Below are positions 10,976 through 23,200 of a stretch of DNA of 64,000 nt, in pieces. The position numbers and the translations under genes were made by a program. The notes under the pieces were generated by a model that saw nothing but the letters and a program-made list of their open reading frames with translations, had not been told where the DNA came from and did no database searches. The stretch is from Nematopogon swammerdamellus (lineage: Eukaryota; Arthropoda; Insecta; Lepidoptera; Adelidae). The stretch covers positions 5,829,142 to 5,893,141 of the forward strand of contig OX336351.1 of NCBI GenBank assembly GCA_946902875.1, given 5' to 3'. Within the stretch, counting starts at the first letter, position 1; each line of letters begins with the position of its first letter.

Positions 10976-11347
10976 CAATCCGGGCGGGTTAAGCCTTACC
11001 ACCCAGTAAACCTTGTACCGTGTGGGGCCGGTACTTTAAAAGAATAGCCCCACTGCATCTCTCCCCGTGTATGTCGTAAAAGGCGACTAAGGGATATGAC
11101 TCCCTTCTTATATTACTAGGTGGTAGGGTTTAACCCGCCCGGGTTGGTACCACCGCACTGAATGAAAGGTCGGTCGAAACGGCTATGTAAATAGTTTGTG
11201 TTTTCCGTCCAGTTCAGTGTAGGCGGCACGACCGAAGGGAAGCACTGACGTGGCACCAAGTTCACCCGGTGTTATGGGCTGACATCACGGATGTTGTAGG
11301 TGATGGTAGCCAACCGTGTCAGTTTCCATAAAAAAAAAAAAAAAAAA
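10976..11347 (+). mobile_element. Family B SINE
   Basis: A short opposite-strand SINE piece (GGCGGGTTAAGCCTTACCAC) is followed at 11018 by a full family B copy: ACCGTGTGGGGCCGGTAC, GAATAGCCCCACTGCATCTC, CTAGGTGGTAGGGTTTAAC, the shared end and a long poly-A. Confidence 0.85.
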
Positions 11348-11514
11348 TTAAAAAAAAAATAAATAAAAAAAAAACCAAGAGAACCTCATATGTATGAAAA
11401 TATTGAGCGTGTGAAACCCGTGTAAGGGCTACATACATAAATAAGTTTGTGAAAGGCTCAGTACCATTTCTTTTGTTGTTCTTATTGGGATTTTGAGAAC
11501 TCATCGTTTCTCAA

Positions 11515-11630
11515 AATTGTTCATTTGTCTTAGGTACCGCTAGGGTGTGGAACTGTCTTCCGGCGAGCGTTTCCCGAATTCTTCAACCTGGGTGTCTACA
11601 AACGTCGTCTTAACAGGCTAGGAGGCCGTC
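11515..11630 (+). pseudogene. LINE 3' end fragment
   Basis: GTGTGGAACTGTCTTCCGGC and CCGAATTCTTCAACCTGGG encode the VWN.LPAS.F...FNLG ending of LINE reverse transcriptases. The same sequence occurs at 41218/41619. Confidence 0.65.
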
Positions 11631-11639
11631 CATATATAA

Positions 11640-11866
11640 CACAAGCTGTGCCCGCGGCTCCGCCCGCTCTCATATTTCACTTCACTGCTAACCTCATAAG
11701 CTATTTAGCGTGATAGTAAGTAGCCTATAGTTGATGGGAAGAATCAAGCTATCCGTAGAATTTTGTTTTATTAAAATCGGTTCAGTGGTTCTCGAGTTAT
11801 AACCGGACAGACAAACACTCAGACAGAAAGCAGACGTTGGATTTTATTATAGGTAAGGAAGGATAA
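11640..11866 (-). mobile_element. Family E, Helitron-like repeat
   Basis: Complement of the 8441 copy: GCCCGCGGCTCCGCCCGC hairpin end at left, GATTTTATTATAGGTAAGGA at right. Confidence 0.65.
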
Positions 11867-13297
11867 GGATATTTTTGCTGATGAGATTATAAAACAAAGG
11901 AATGTAATCTAACAAATGCAAGGACACTGCCCGCCCGTGTAGGTAGCCCCGGGTAAAATAATGGAAGCGGACAGCGCTCAAAATGAGTACGGTAAAGGTA
12001 AATCTAGTTTTATCAGTACCTAACCTACGTAATGTTATCTTGCGATCGCGACTTCGTTCACGTAATATTCTTAAAATAAATAAAAGTTCAATAAAATTAC
12101 AAATTTTAAAACCCACAACATATCAAACAACTTAAAAAAATTCAAACATTTAATGTTCATTATGTTAATTAAACGATTTGGTCGCTCTACAGGAACTGCT
12201 TTTACCGGAACTTTTTCGGGGTTACGCTTTTTGACGCAGGAGAGGAACTATTGTGTACAAAGTCTCGCTTTAATTCGCTCTATAGGAAGTACGCTTTTCA
12301 AGCGCAAAAGTACACTCTAAAACATAAATATTTTATGATGTGAATTCACAAGTTAGGTATGTTGTAGTTAGGTTAGGTTAGAAAATAACTCAGTTTTTTA
12401 GTAGGATCTAGCGCTGACCACACACAGCTGAATGTCCTAACTGAAGGAAAGTTTGTTGGAATAAGGAAACACAAGACAGAATGTAGGTAATAAAACAAGA
12501 AATAACTTTCTCATTTTTATTAACAAATTGGTAAATAAATACATTTGACAAATACACTGTAACAACGGAATACCGAGTGTAATGTACAAACATGTCTATT
12601 TTGTCAATAACTTGCTTCAACTCACTAAAGGCTGACTTACACGAAGTGTCCCGCTCATTTCAGGCGAGAAACTTCTCAACGCCGCCATACTTCACGGTGG
12701 CGCCATCTATACGCGATAGCCAGCATGCCGCTGCGAGATAACGAGTTACCAACAAGTTGCCACTAGGTGGCAGCACAAGCGACATTACGATACAGTATGA
12801 CGCGCGCATCTCGCTAGTAGAACGAACTATTCAGTGGACGCATGAATTGTTAAAATAAACTAAATCACATCATTATCAATACTATTTGTATCCCAAATAG
12901 GCGAAACACTCGTCGTGCAAATCATCATTTAGGCAAATACTTGAATGGCATATCTCTGTAGATAAACTACTCTAATTTGTAATCTTATCCGGTAAAGCTT
13001 TCATATAAATAAGTTGCTACCTTGACACAATTAGTTACCTACTTATAATAAATAAAGATGTTGCACTGTTTGCTGGAACAGAAAATACAGTCAGAGAAAA
13101 GAGTGCCTATATACAAAAACACATTACCCTCCTTTTGGCTTCGCCGTAGTCGGGTAAAAAAACAATTTAATTTCACGAGAAGATTAGAGATTTGTTAGTG
13201 GTTCGAACCCTGTTGTGAACTACGCGCTAAAAGTGTCGCAGTAGGTAAAATTTAACATAAATTGAAAGAGATTTGGTAATACAGAACGGATAGTTCA
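11867..13297. other. Downstream of IDH3A; probable 3' UTR at its right edge
   Basis: Mostly AT-rich. A GC-richer block lies at 12620-12830. Minus-strand polyadenylation-type hexamers occur at about 13164 (ATTAAA) and 12515 (AATAAA); either could end IDH3A transcripts that use exon 7b. Confidence 0.35.
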
Positions 13298-13525
13298 CTA
13301 CGCCAGTTTAGCAATAATGGCGTTTGTGAACTCGGAACACTTGGCCTTGCCGCCGAGGTCTCCCGTCAGCGTGGTGCCCTCCTTGAGGACGCTGTAGCAG
13401 GCGGCCATGATGCGGTCGGCGTGGTCGCCCTGCTGCAAGTGACGTAGCATCATGATGGCGGAGAGGAGCAGCGCGGTCGGGTTCGCGAGGTCCTTGCCGG
13501 CGATGTCTGGCGCCGTGCCGTGCAC
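13298..13525 (-). CDS. IDH3A: IDH3A alternative terminal exon 7b (distal, canonical)
   Basis: Seventy-five codons plus TAG after a GGCAG acceptor: [75 protein letters not shown]. It matches the standard IDH3A C-terminus, including [11 protein letters not shown] and the KCS(E/D)FT ending. The exon is very GC-rich against its AT-rich surroundings. A minus-strand ATTAAA at about 13164-13169 is one possible polyadenylation signal. About 12 kb of intron separates it from exon 7a. Confidence 0.93.
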   Translation of the reverse strand: MHGTAPDIAGKDLANPTALLLSAIMMLRHLQQGDHADRIMAACYSVLKEGTTLTGDLGGKAKCSEFTNAIIAKLA

Positions 13526-16500
13526 CTGCCCGCACACAACACACTAGATCAGTTCATCGGTCCTAGATGTGCAATTTCGGTGATAGGTAGTGAATAATTG
13601 GCGATAGGGTTTCTGCTCGAGCTTTCTCGAACTCGAGAGAATTCTCGAGTTCCGAATTTGAATTGCGCCAGGCGCGCCGTGCGACTATTTTCAAGCCCAC
13701 TTCAACCGAAAATGAGCGTGTTTTCAGCCTAGCTGGAAACATCGTGACAAAAATAATAAACCGACTTTCGGACGAGTCTATGCTCTAACTAATTCATCAT
13801 CAATTCAATCAATTACATCTATGCCCCCTAAAGTTGTTACCTCACGTGCACATAGTTTGCTGTTTTGTTCCTTTCCTTTCCTTACCTAAATAAGAGGTAC
13901 CAAACCAAATACTACAAATAATGATTATGGTGCAATAAAAATATCACAGATTAAAAATTTTGAATTTTAAAATTACATTTCAACAAATTTCAACGGTTTT
14001 TATAAAAAGATTCGAGACCCGAGAAAACTCGAGGAATTGGCCTCGAGAATTCTCGATAAGTACTCGAGAAACAAAAAAGATCGAGAAATCAGAAACCCTA
14101 ATTGGCAACCAAGTGGCAAGTTTCTCATACGTTGTGGGCATGAACTTCTCATTGCCAAAAACCTCCGAACGTAATCGGGATTTGCATAGTTTGTATTTGG
14201 TTGCTTTGCGATTTTTGGTGATGAGCTAGGATCAAAATTGCCTCGCGTAGCTTTATAAGGCGAGGCATTCTAATGTACTTTAAATCTATATTTAGATACA
14301 AAAATAACACTGTAGCTGGCACCGGTAACCTCTCTGACTGATGCCAAGGAAATCTGTTGGCAGGTTTATTATAAAGAAATGCAGTTAAAACTTATAGGAA
14401 TATAAATCGTAGACTCACCTCAATTTCCACAGTGAAAGTTTAAGCATAGCGTTACGGTTAGACAAAATTACAGATGAGAGAAGGCTAGATATATGGACCA
14501 TCAACTGTCGCGAAAATTCCTAAAAATCTTTTAAAGCAGTGTGCTACGCAGCCAATCAGCGGTCGTATGTCGACATCTACTAAGAGAGAAAGAAAACGGA
14601 CATTGACCTTGGAATGTTAGCTCCCTTGCACAAATGCAAAGCGCAAAGCGCCATCCCTCTCTTGTGCCGAGTCTGCCGAAGGGAGATGGCAAGGTTTTGT
14701 GCAAGGGAGCTAACACTCAAAGGCCTATGATCCTTTTTCTCACTGCTATAGAAATATACTTTATAGCCAATGAAATTGCGCAGAGATGTCGACACCTCTG
14801 CCATATGCCAACTCTGGGATTAACATGTTTTATGGCCCATCTAGCAAATAGTTCTCTGATCTGTGAACGACATGGATTATGTTATGTATGATAGTCAAAG
14901 ATGGCAAAACAGAGGTAAAATAACTTTAATGAAAAGAAAAAAATATGTCATAGCATTTTTATTTTGTTAACTATACTTTATCACTATGCTATATTACCGC
15001 CTAACCTACATACGATACCACAAAAACTTGTACTTAATTAGGGTTGCCAGACAGTTGTCGGTATATTTTCCTATAATATTTTTTTTTATTCGCCAGTTGT
15101 GTCATGAAAACCTATTTTGTGAGAAACCGAAATTTCGAAAAAAAAACCTCCCTCCGTTCATAGGTATATTTTTGCTATTACATTCAAAAGCTAAGCGATT
15201 GAAAATTTACTTGCCACTTTTCAAGTAGAAGTTATCCGGAATTAAATTACATACAAATGTGGCAACCCTTATATTGGATTCCATCTACGCTTATACATAA
15301 TAATAAAAACACAGCCTAATACATGTTCCTTACTAATAAACGAGATATAGAATAGGCGCCAATAATGACAGATATTTAAAATTATTTTGGAAATTTTACA
15401 TCACAGAATTCTTCATTACAAATGATTGAAGTTTACAGTTATTTTTTTTTTACATGTAACATGTTTAAATAAATTCAAGCGCTGATGTACAGATGTTTTA
15501 TCTCACGAAGGCGGGTTGGTTTTAGCGAGTAGGGTAACTGGAGCCCATTTTTAAAATAACTACCTACGCTGCGCCGAGCCACCAGGACTGTCGCAACTCA
15601 CAACACTACACAATTGACAGGTAGTGAGCCCATTATGGCGGAAATGCAAATCCAGAGAGAGAGAGATAGAAAGAGAGAGAGCCCATCCCTCCAGCCCCCA
15701 TCCGTCTCCGCCACACCCGCCGGACTCGCTCGGAACATCCATATGTTGTTGACACCCAACTACTAAGAACACATCGTTTTTCGAAATCTTTCCTGTGTCG
15801 AACGGCGAAAATATGGAACGGTCTTCCGGTGAGTGTGTTCCCCACCACCTATAACCTGGGAATCTTCAAAAGGTGTGTCAATAAATTAGACGACAACCTT
15901 TTTGTCCGCCTCATAGCCGGCATGGCGCCTCTCTGAGCGTGGTTTCGCGAGGAATGGTGTTATTGGCTGTGTCTGATCTTCCGTTGAAGTATTGGGCAAA
16001 GACACCCGCGCCGGCTGCCTATAAAAAAAAAAAAACAAACGAGGGAAGTGAGATTATTGGCATGGGTTAAAAATATAACCCCCAAGAATACGGCTACTAC
16101 TGTGAATGAGCACTTCACATTCACAAAGGATGTGTATGGGCGTTTCATCCTCTTTTATACAGAACCTGCACACCGCACAGTATGAAATTTGACCTGATTT
16201 TCGGACATGGTATTTTTATTCCCAAACTAGTTAGTCTTTACTATTTTAAAAGCTAGAGTAGAACTCCCGTGTTTCAGTTACGTATAGTTGCAAAGTTATG
16301 AATTTTTGAAAAAGGTAAGTTTTTTTTGGCCGAAAAATAAAAAAAAAATATTACTCCGAGATTATGGAAAATATTAATAATTATATTTTTTTATATACAA
16401 GAATGACTGTAGCCCCATTTTTTTAAGCAATTTCGAACCTTCTACAGTTAGTACAAAACGAGCAATAATTTTTTTATTTTTTTTCATTTTTATTTTTTTT

Positions 16501-17228
16501 CTCCTAAACCAAGTCGCATTAGCACAAAATTCTTACATTACAAATAACCCCAGACCTTGTTTAATAAGTGCTAAAAAAACTAAAAGATAATCCCGCTTGG
16601 TATAGGAGTTTTAACTAAATAATGTTTAGGCCGACAATTTTACAGTCAGGGTTGGCACTTTTCGAATCGTAGTTTAATTTTATTTTTTGGCCGAAAGTGA
16701 ATTTTTTATTAAATTATGATTAATTATCATGATCGGATACGGTAAAGCGATTTTTTATAATTGCGTTATGCAGTCATTATATTGATATGGTCCCTTTTGA
16801 AAATAATGAAAAATTCCCGGGATTAAAAAAAATATTTCTAGTAGTGATATACCTAGTTAGTAACTTTCGATTGTTTTAACGTGCTCTGATGCACGTAGGT
16901 ATACGTTAGCTATTGTAAACATTCCAAATTATATCAATAAAAACATTGGTAAGAAATTAGCTGTCATACCCCAAAGCTTTTCTGTTAGAAAATGCCTAGA
17001 GATCCTCTCATCTCCAACATTAGGTTGCGCCACAGACAGAAAAAGTTGCGAAAGTTACCACTTCCATCTCAGGCATTAGCATTGCTAAAACCGGCAGATG
17101 CCAACACTTTCGCCGAAGAATCTGCACCGAAGGATGCTGAGGAAATCAAAATCGATGCGGAAAATCAGGCGCTTGATGAGTGTCTAGGTCTGGGAGAAGG
17201 TGGCCTATTTCTCAGTGCTGAGGATTAA

Positions 17229-17260
<32 letters not shown>

Positions 17261-20200
17261 GCCCGTATCGGTCCACTGCTGGACATAGGCCTCTCCCAAG
17301 GCACGCCACCACACGCGGTCTTCCGCTCTTCTCATCCATCCACTTCAATTGGATTAAGAGGATTAACAATTGTTTTCATTTCGGAAATATTCGTAGCCTA
17401 TACTCCGTTCATCTTAGCAACTAATGCCGAGCGGTTTCTCGCTCTCGCAACGGTTATTACCCTTCTTTACACAGGACACAACGTTGTATGTGTGAGTCAT
17501 AGGTGTATGCGTAAGCCATCTCAAAACCATAACGGCGCGTGCGCCGCTGCGCCTGGGAGTTAGTATTGCGTTTTTATTCTGAGTCGACGCATTACAATCA
17601 GTAGCCTTTCATAGGCGTCATAGTCATAATAATAAAATTGTTTTTCATATTTTTCACATGTTGTTTTTCACAAAAACTGAATGGCACTATGCAATGCATG
17701 CATGCAACACTCATAACAAAATTACGTTACTCACTTTATAATAAATGCGAAAGTAAATTGTTTGTTTGTTTGTTTGTTTGGTCATACATAACTCGAGAAC
17801 CACTGGTGCTAGACCCATCGTGTTGGTACTCAAACTTCAGGTCTCGGTGAAATCTATCCAACTGTCACGTGAACTTTTGTTTTGGTCATAACTCGAGAAC
17901 CACTGGTGCTAGACCCATCGTGTTGGTACTCAAACTTCAGGTCCCGGTGAGATCTATCCATCTGTCACATGAACTTTGGTTTTGGTCATAACTTGAGAAC
18001 CACTGGTGCTAGACCCAACGTGTTGGTACTCAAACTTCAGGTCTCGGTGAGATCTATCCATCTGTCACGTGAACTTTTGTTTTAGTCATAACTCGAGAAC
18101 CACTGGTGCTAGACCCATCATGTTGGTACTCAAACTTCAAGTCTCGGTGATATCTATCCATCTCTCACGTGAACTTTTGTTTTGGTCATAACTCGAGAAC
18201 CACTGGTGCTAGACCCATCATGTTGCTACTCAAACTTCAGGTCTCGGTGAGATCTATCCATCTGTCACGTGAACTTTTGTTTTGGTCATAACTCGAGAAC
18301 CACTGGTGCTAGACCCATCATGTTGCTACTCAAACTTCAGGTCTCGGTGAGATCTATCCATCTGTCACGTGAACTTTTGTTTTGGTCATAACTCGAGAAA
18401 CACTGGAGCTAGACCCATCGTGTTGGTACTCAAACTTCAGGACCAAAACAAAATTGTATGTGACAGATGGATAGATCTCACCGAGACCTGAAGTTTGAGT
18501 ACCAACACGATGGGTCTAGCACCAGTGGTTCTCGAGTTATGACCAAAACAAAAGTTTATGTGACAGATGGATAGATCTCACCGAGACCTGAAGTTTGAGT
18601 ACCAACACGATGGGTCTAGCACCAGTGGTTCTCGAGTTATGACCAACACAAAAGTTCATGTGACAGATGGATAGATCTCACCGAGACCTGAAGTTTGAGT
18701 GCAAACACGATGGGTCTAGCACCAGTGGTTCTCGAGTTATGACCAAAACAAAAGTTCATGTGACAGATGGATAGATCTCACCAAGACCTGAAGTTTGAGT
18801 ACCAACACAATGGGTCTAGCACCAGTGGTTCTCGAGATATGACCAAAACAAAAGTTCACGTGACAGATGGATAGATCTCACCGAGACCTGAAGTTTGAGT
18901 ACCAACACGATGGGTCTAGCACGAGTGGTTCTCGAGTTATGACCAAAACAAAAGTTCACGTGACAGATGGATAGATCTCACCGAGACCTGAAGTTTGAGT
19001 ACCAACACGATGAGTCTAGCACCAGTGGTTCTTGAGTTATGACCAAAACAAAAGTTCACGTGACAGATGGATGGATATCATAAATCTACGTGAGGATAGC
19101 AGCGGCAGTGACGAGGACCTCTGTGACGTGGGGGAATCATCAGACAGTGATGAATATGGAATTACCCGGTATTACGGCACTGGGTTAACTTATCCACCTA
19201 CAATAGAACGAACAGCTGAAACGGTGGCTGAAGTAAATACATTAGGCACAAAATTTAAATAATATAAAATTTTAATATTTAATAATTTACCGTGAAAATA
19301 TAAATATTTAACATGATTCCAAGCAAAAAATAAACAGGTTTATTGCAAAATTTCATTCATCAAATAAATAAACAATAATAAAATACATTTTTTAAATTAA
19401 ACTATATTCATAACCTCAGTTCACAGTCACTTCAATCACTCTTTGCGAGAGCGAGAAGTATAGAGAAAGAGAAACCGCTCGGCATTAGTTGCTAGGTTGA
19501 ATGGAGTGTAAGTATTCTTCAATACTGTTATTATTGAAATTATTATTAATAAATTGGCATCATTATTTTTGTTCATCCCCTGCCTAACCCTAAAATAATA
19601 AATGCCAATAAATGTAAAGAAATATGCAAATAAATATTATATTCCATAAAACGTATCTTGTTTTTTATTTATTATTTTAATTACTCTGTACTTATCTGTA
19701 GGTATATTTTAAGAAAATTTTTTACTACATACATACATACATAACGTCACGCCTGTTTCCCAGTGGGGTAGGCAGAGACAACGGATTTCCACGTTAAAAT
19801 TTAAAATTTCTCACAACATTTTTTACTGTTGGTCTATTTCAAGTCTTGTTTAATTTATTCATAGATATATTTGGACAAACTATTATTTAGTTGTTTAAAA
19901 TTTTCGGCCAAACTTGGGCCGAAATTTTATGGCAGCCCTAACGAAAAAACTTGAGTAGCTATAACTCCTATACCAAGCGGGATTATCTTTTGTTTTTTCT
20001 GGTACTTATTAAACATGGTCTAGGGTTAATTGTAATGTAAGAATTTTGTGCTAATGCGACTTGGTTTAGGAGAAAAAAAATAAAAACGAAAAATAAAAAA
20101 TAAATTTTTACTCGTTTTGTACTAACTGTAGGAGGTTCGAAATAGCTTCAAATAAGGGGGGTAAAGTCATTCTTGTATATTGAAAAATATAATTATTAAT

Positions 20201-23200
20201 ATATTCCATAATCTCGGAGCAATAATTTTTTTTTATTTTTCGGCCAAAAAAAAGTTTGTTTTTCAAAAATTTATAACTTTGGAAGTATACATAACTGACC
20301 CACGGGAGTTCTACTCTACCTTTTAAAATACTAAAGAATGACTAGTTCTGGAGTAAAAAAACCATGTCCGAAAATCTGGTCAAATTTCATACTGTGCACC
20401 GGTGTGTCGCTAAGGCCCATTCAGTGTAGGTGTTTGTTTAGTCTGCAGTGTCCTGTTATGGTCCTTATTAGGACTCTTATGTCGTTCCTTTTTAGGTTTA
20501 ATACTTCAGAAGTAAATTATACGAGTAGCCATAAATTTGTGCCTTCGCGTGCTTCTGCCCGGGCAGTTGGAAGCAGTGCTGCTTGTAGATGCACATGAAC
20601 ATTGTCTTTGTGTGCGTAAGCTCGATAGCACTCAGTATCAGGGTATGAAAAGGGTACCGTAAATACCGGTAAATACAGGTATTTATGGGTTCTTTTCGGT
20701 TCCGGTAGGACCGGAACCAGAACCGGTACCCTAATTTCGGAAAGAAAACCCTTTTGGAACCCTTATGTACCGGTATATACCGGTATTTTTTCGGTTCCTT
20801 GAAAAATGCGTTGTTGCCAACTTTATCGGTTCCATGCCGGTACCGAGCAAAGAGGTATTTAGAGTGGAGGAGAGACGTTGCCAATTTGCGTGACTATTTG
20901 CTTCCATTTCTCTCAGCGTATAGGAGTCGAGTACCGGTATAGGTCAAAATTTATAAGTTGGGATAACACATACACTCACCAATATCCGTGAGTAAAACAT
21001 GTATAGTTTGATTCAATTTATAGTAGTTACCCAACACTTATTATAAAATTTGTTTATTTTTTTAATTTGTTTAGTAAGTATTATTATGTATTATTAGAAA
21101 AGAATTTTGCTATGAATACGTAAATTTAATAAGGGTTTCCTTATTGTATTTATTATGGGTTCTAGTGACACAAAATAATGATATCGTTTTAATGTGTGCT
21201 AGGTATTATCAGAACGTAGTTTTACTATGACTTAGTAAATTTAATATAATTTTTCATTCTATTTATAAAATAATTAGGGTGAATATGAAAAATAAACAAA
21301 ATGTCGTTCTTAGGATTTGTAGTGAACTATACTCGGTGGGTGACCATTTGCAACTTTCTGTTGTTATTACAATGCCCTTCAGGGAACAAGTGACGCCATA
21401 AGAAAAGCCTCTCGCACCCGCATAGTCTTAGCTGTGTATAACAGAGAGCTACTAGTCGCCTATTATTTCATGTCATATTTTTTCTAGGAAGGTTCTGAGT
21501 TTAGAGCGTGTTCCCTTTGTAATTATTTCTATTCAGTTTGGATTCAGATGCAGAGTATTCTCTCTCTTAGTGAGTGCTTGTTTAATCTTGTAGTTATTGT
21601 TTGCACTATAATTAATTAAACAAATTAGCGGCGTCCAGGAGCTAGCGGAGTCTGACGGTTAAACGTGTACCTAGGTAAATATATAAATATGTAATAACTA
21701 AATTAGTTTTGTTTTCTTAGTGTATATAGGTGGGTATAGTGAACTTATACATACAATGTTTTCCTTTACCAGGGTTTCCTTTATTATTTAACTAATATTT
21801 TGTAACAAACTTTCAAGCATGCTGTATAAAGATATGCATCTGTGTGAGTACTGTGTTCACCTCAACTTATAAAATTCTGCCTATACTCCTGCCCACCCGC
21901 TCGCCTTTGTGAGTTAAAACATTCGAACCCCCCTGAACGTGTCCATGTTTTTTTGTGTTTTAGGGAGCGGCTCTCTGCCCGCAATTTTGCAAAACCCCTT
22001 CCGTCCAGCTATCCCAGCCAGCCTATGTCTTCCAAGAAGGCCATAACACGGCCAGGATGGCTGCAGACCACCGCAACAGAAGATTTAGAACGGAGTATCT
22101 CCCTACGTTGGCGGTCAATGGTGAGCTCTGATATTTAGTTTTGTTTTTATGAAGTTTTGGTATAGAAATATCTTTGCCTGCTTTCGCTACGAGCGACACA
22201 GACTAGGGTTAACCCGTCCGACGTCGACCCGGCCGCAAGCTACTTCGCGAGAACTATAAAAACATTTTAGCGTCAGCAATTAGTTCACAAATTCACCTCA
22301 CAAATGTCGTGTTAATTTTATTTTTATATATAAACACAACTCACGACTAAATAGACAGAAAGCTAAAATTATTTGCAAACTGTTACTGTGGCGACGTCGC
22401 TCGAAAGACTTGTCTTCGACTCGTCTTTCGCTCAGTAATATTTTAAAATTTATATGGGTGAGTGGAATCAGTGAATACGATTTTTAAAACTAAAATTGAA
22501 GCTTATATCGTAAGCTGAAGAGCGAATATTTCAATGCCAACTCCGTTGACGCCGGATCACATGTCACACGTATGACTCCCCGATGTCTGAGGGGTTAATA
22601 AAATGCATGATACATAAAATTGTGACTATGTCTAGACCTAACACGCTCACAAGGCTAAACAAATTTGTACAGCAGTATTCAATCCAATTGTCGAATTTAT
22701 TGTCACAAGAACATATCACTAAATAATTTCAACTTTACATAATTTCAGTGAAGACAAACTTCAAGGCATTTGTTAAAACCCGTATCAGACAAATCAACAG
22801 ACTAAAACTTAAATAACTACGTTGCACAATATTATTAAACAAAAACTCACTGAATATAGGAACCAAACACTAAAGAGTTAATCTCGTAAATTTTTTTTTT
22901 ATACAACCAATCACCATAGCTCTTAATGGCAAGTAATACTGTTCAACTAAATGCATAATACTACTAAAGTAACAAGTTTCTAAAGTTATTCTCAGTATGA
23001 AAGAATGAGTTAATTCTTTATTTCATCAATACATGATTTAATCATTTTTTATTAAAGAATAAGAAACACATTTTAGGGGTTACACATCCATCATACATGT
23101 AACTGAGGGATGAAAACAAAAATTCAATGCACATAAGCATGCATTGGTGCAAGCGTGGTTGAAGTCAATATTTGGTGAGATATGCGCTTCTAAAGTCGTA

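Larger units (their letters stand above)
16171..20398. mobile_element. 4.2-kb foldback DNA transposon, possibly Transib/CMC-like, non-autonomous
   Basis: Outer inverted repeats of about 430-440 bp (16171-16610 and 19965-20398) begin CACAGTATGAAATTTGACC at each end. Inner inverted pieces lie at 17390-17450 and 19460-19510. The centre is two opposed arrays of a 100-bp repeat. The element interrupts a repeat that is intact at 28064-28291; the reconstructed junction gives CACCG on both sides, a 5-bp GC-rich target duplication. CAC-type ends and 5-bp GC-rich duplications recall Transib, but no transposase is present and the class is uncertain. It lies in the intron between IDH3A exons 7a and 7b. 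Confidence 0.8.

Noticed and set aside
17780..19070. CRISPR-like array
   Set aside because: The units are contiguous 100-bp tandem repeats without unique spacers, in two orientations, in an animal genome.
20338..20884. Overlapping 86- and 128-residue frames
   Set aside because: They cross the foldback transposon end and the GGTACC-rich repeat; repetitive composition explains them.
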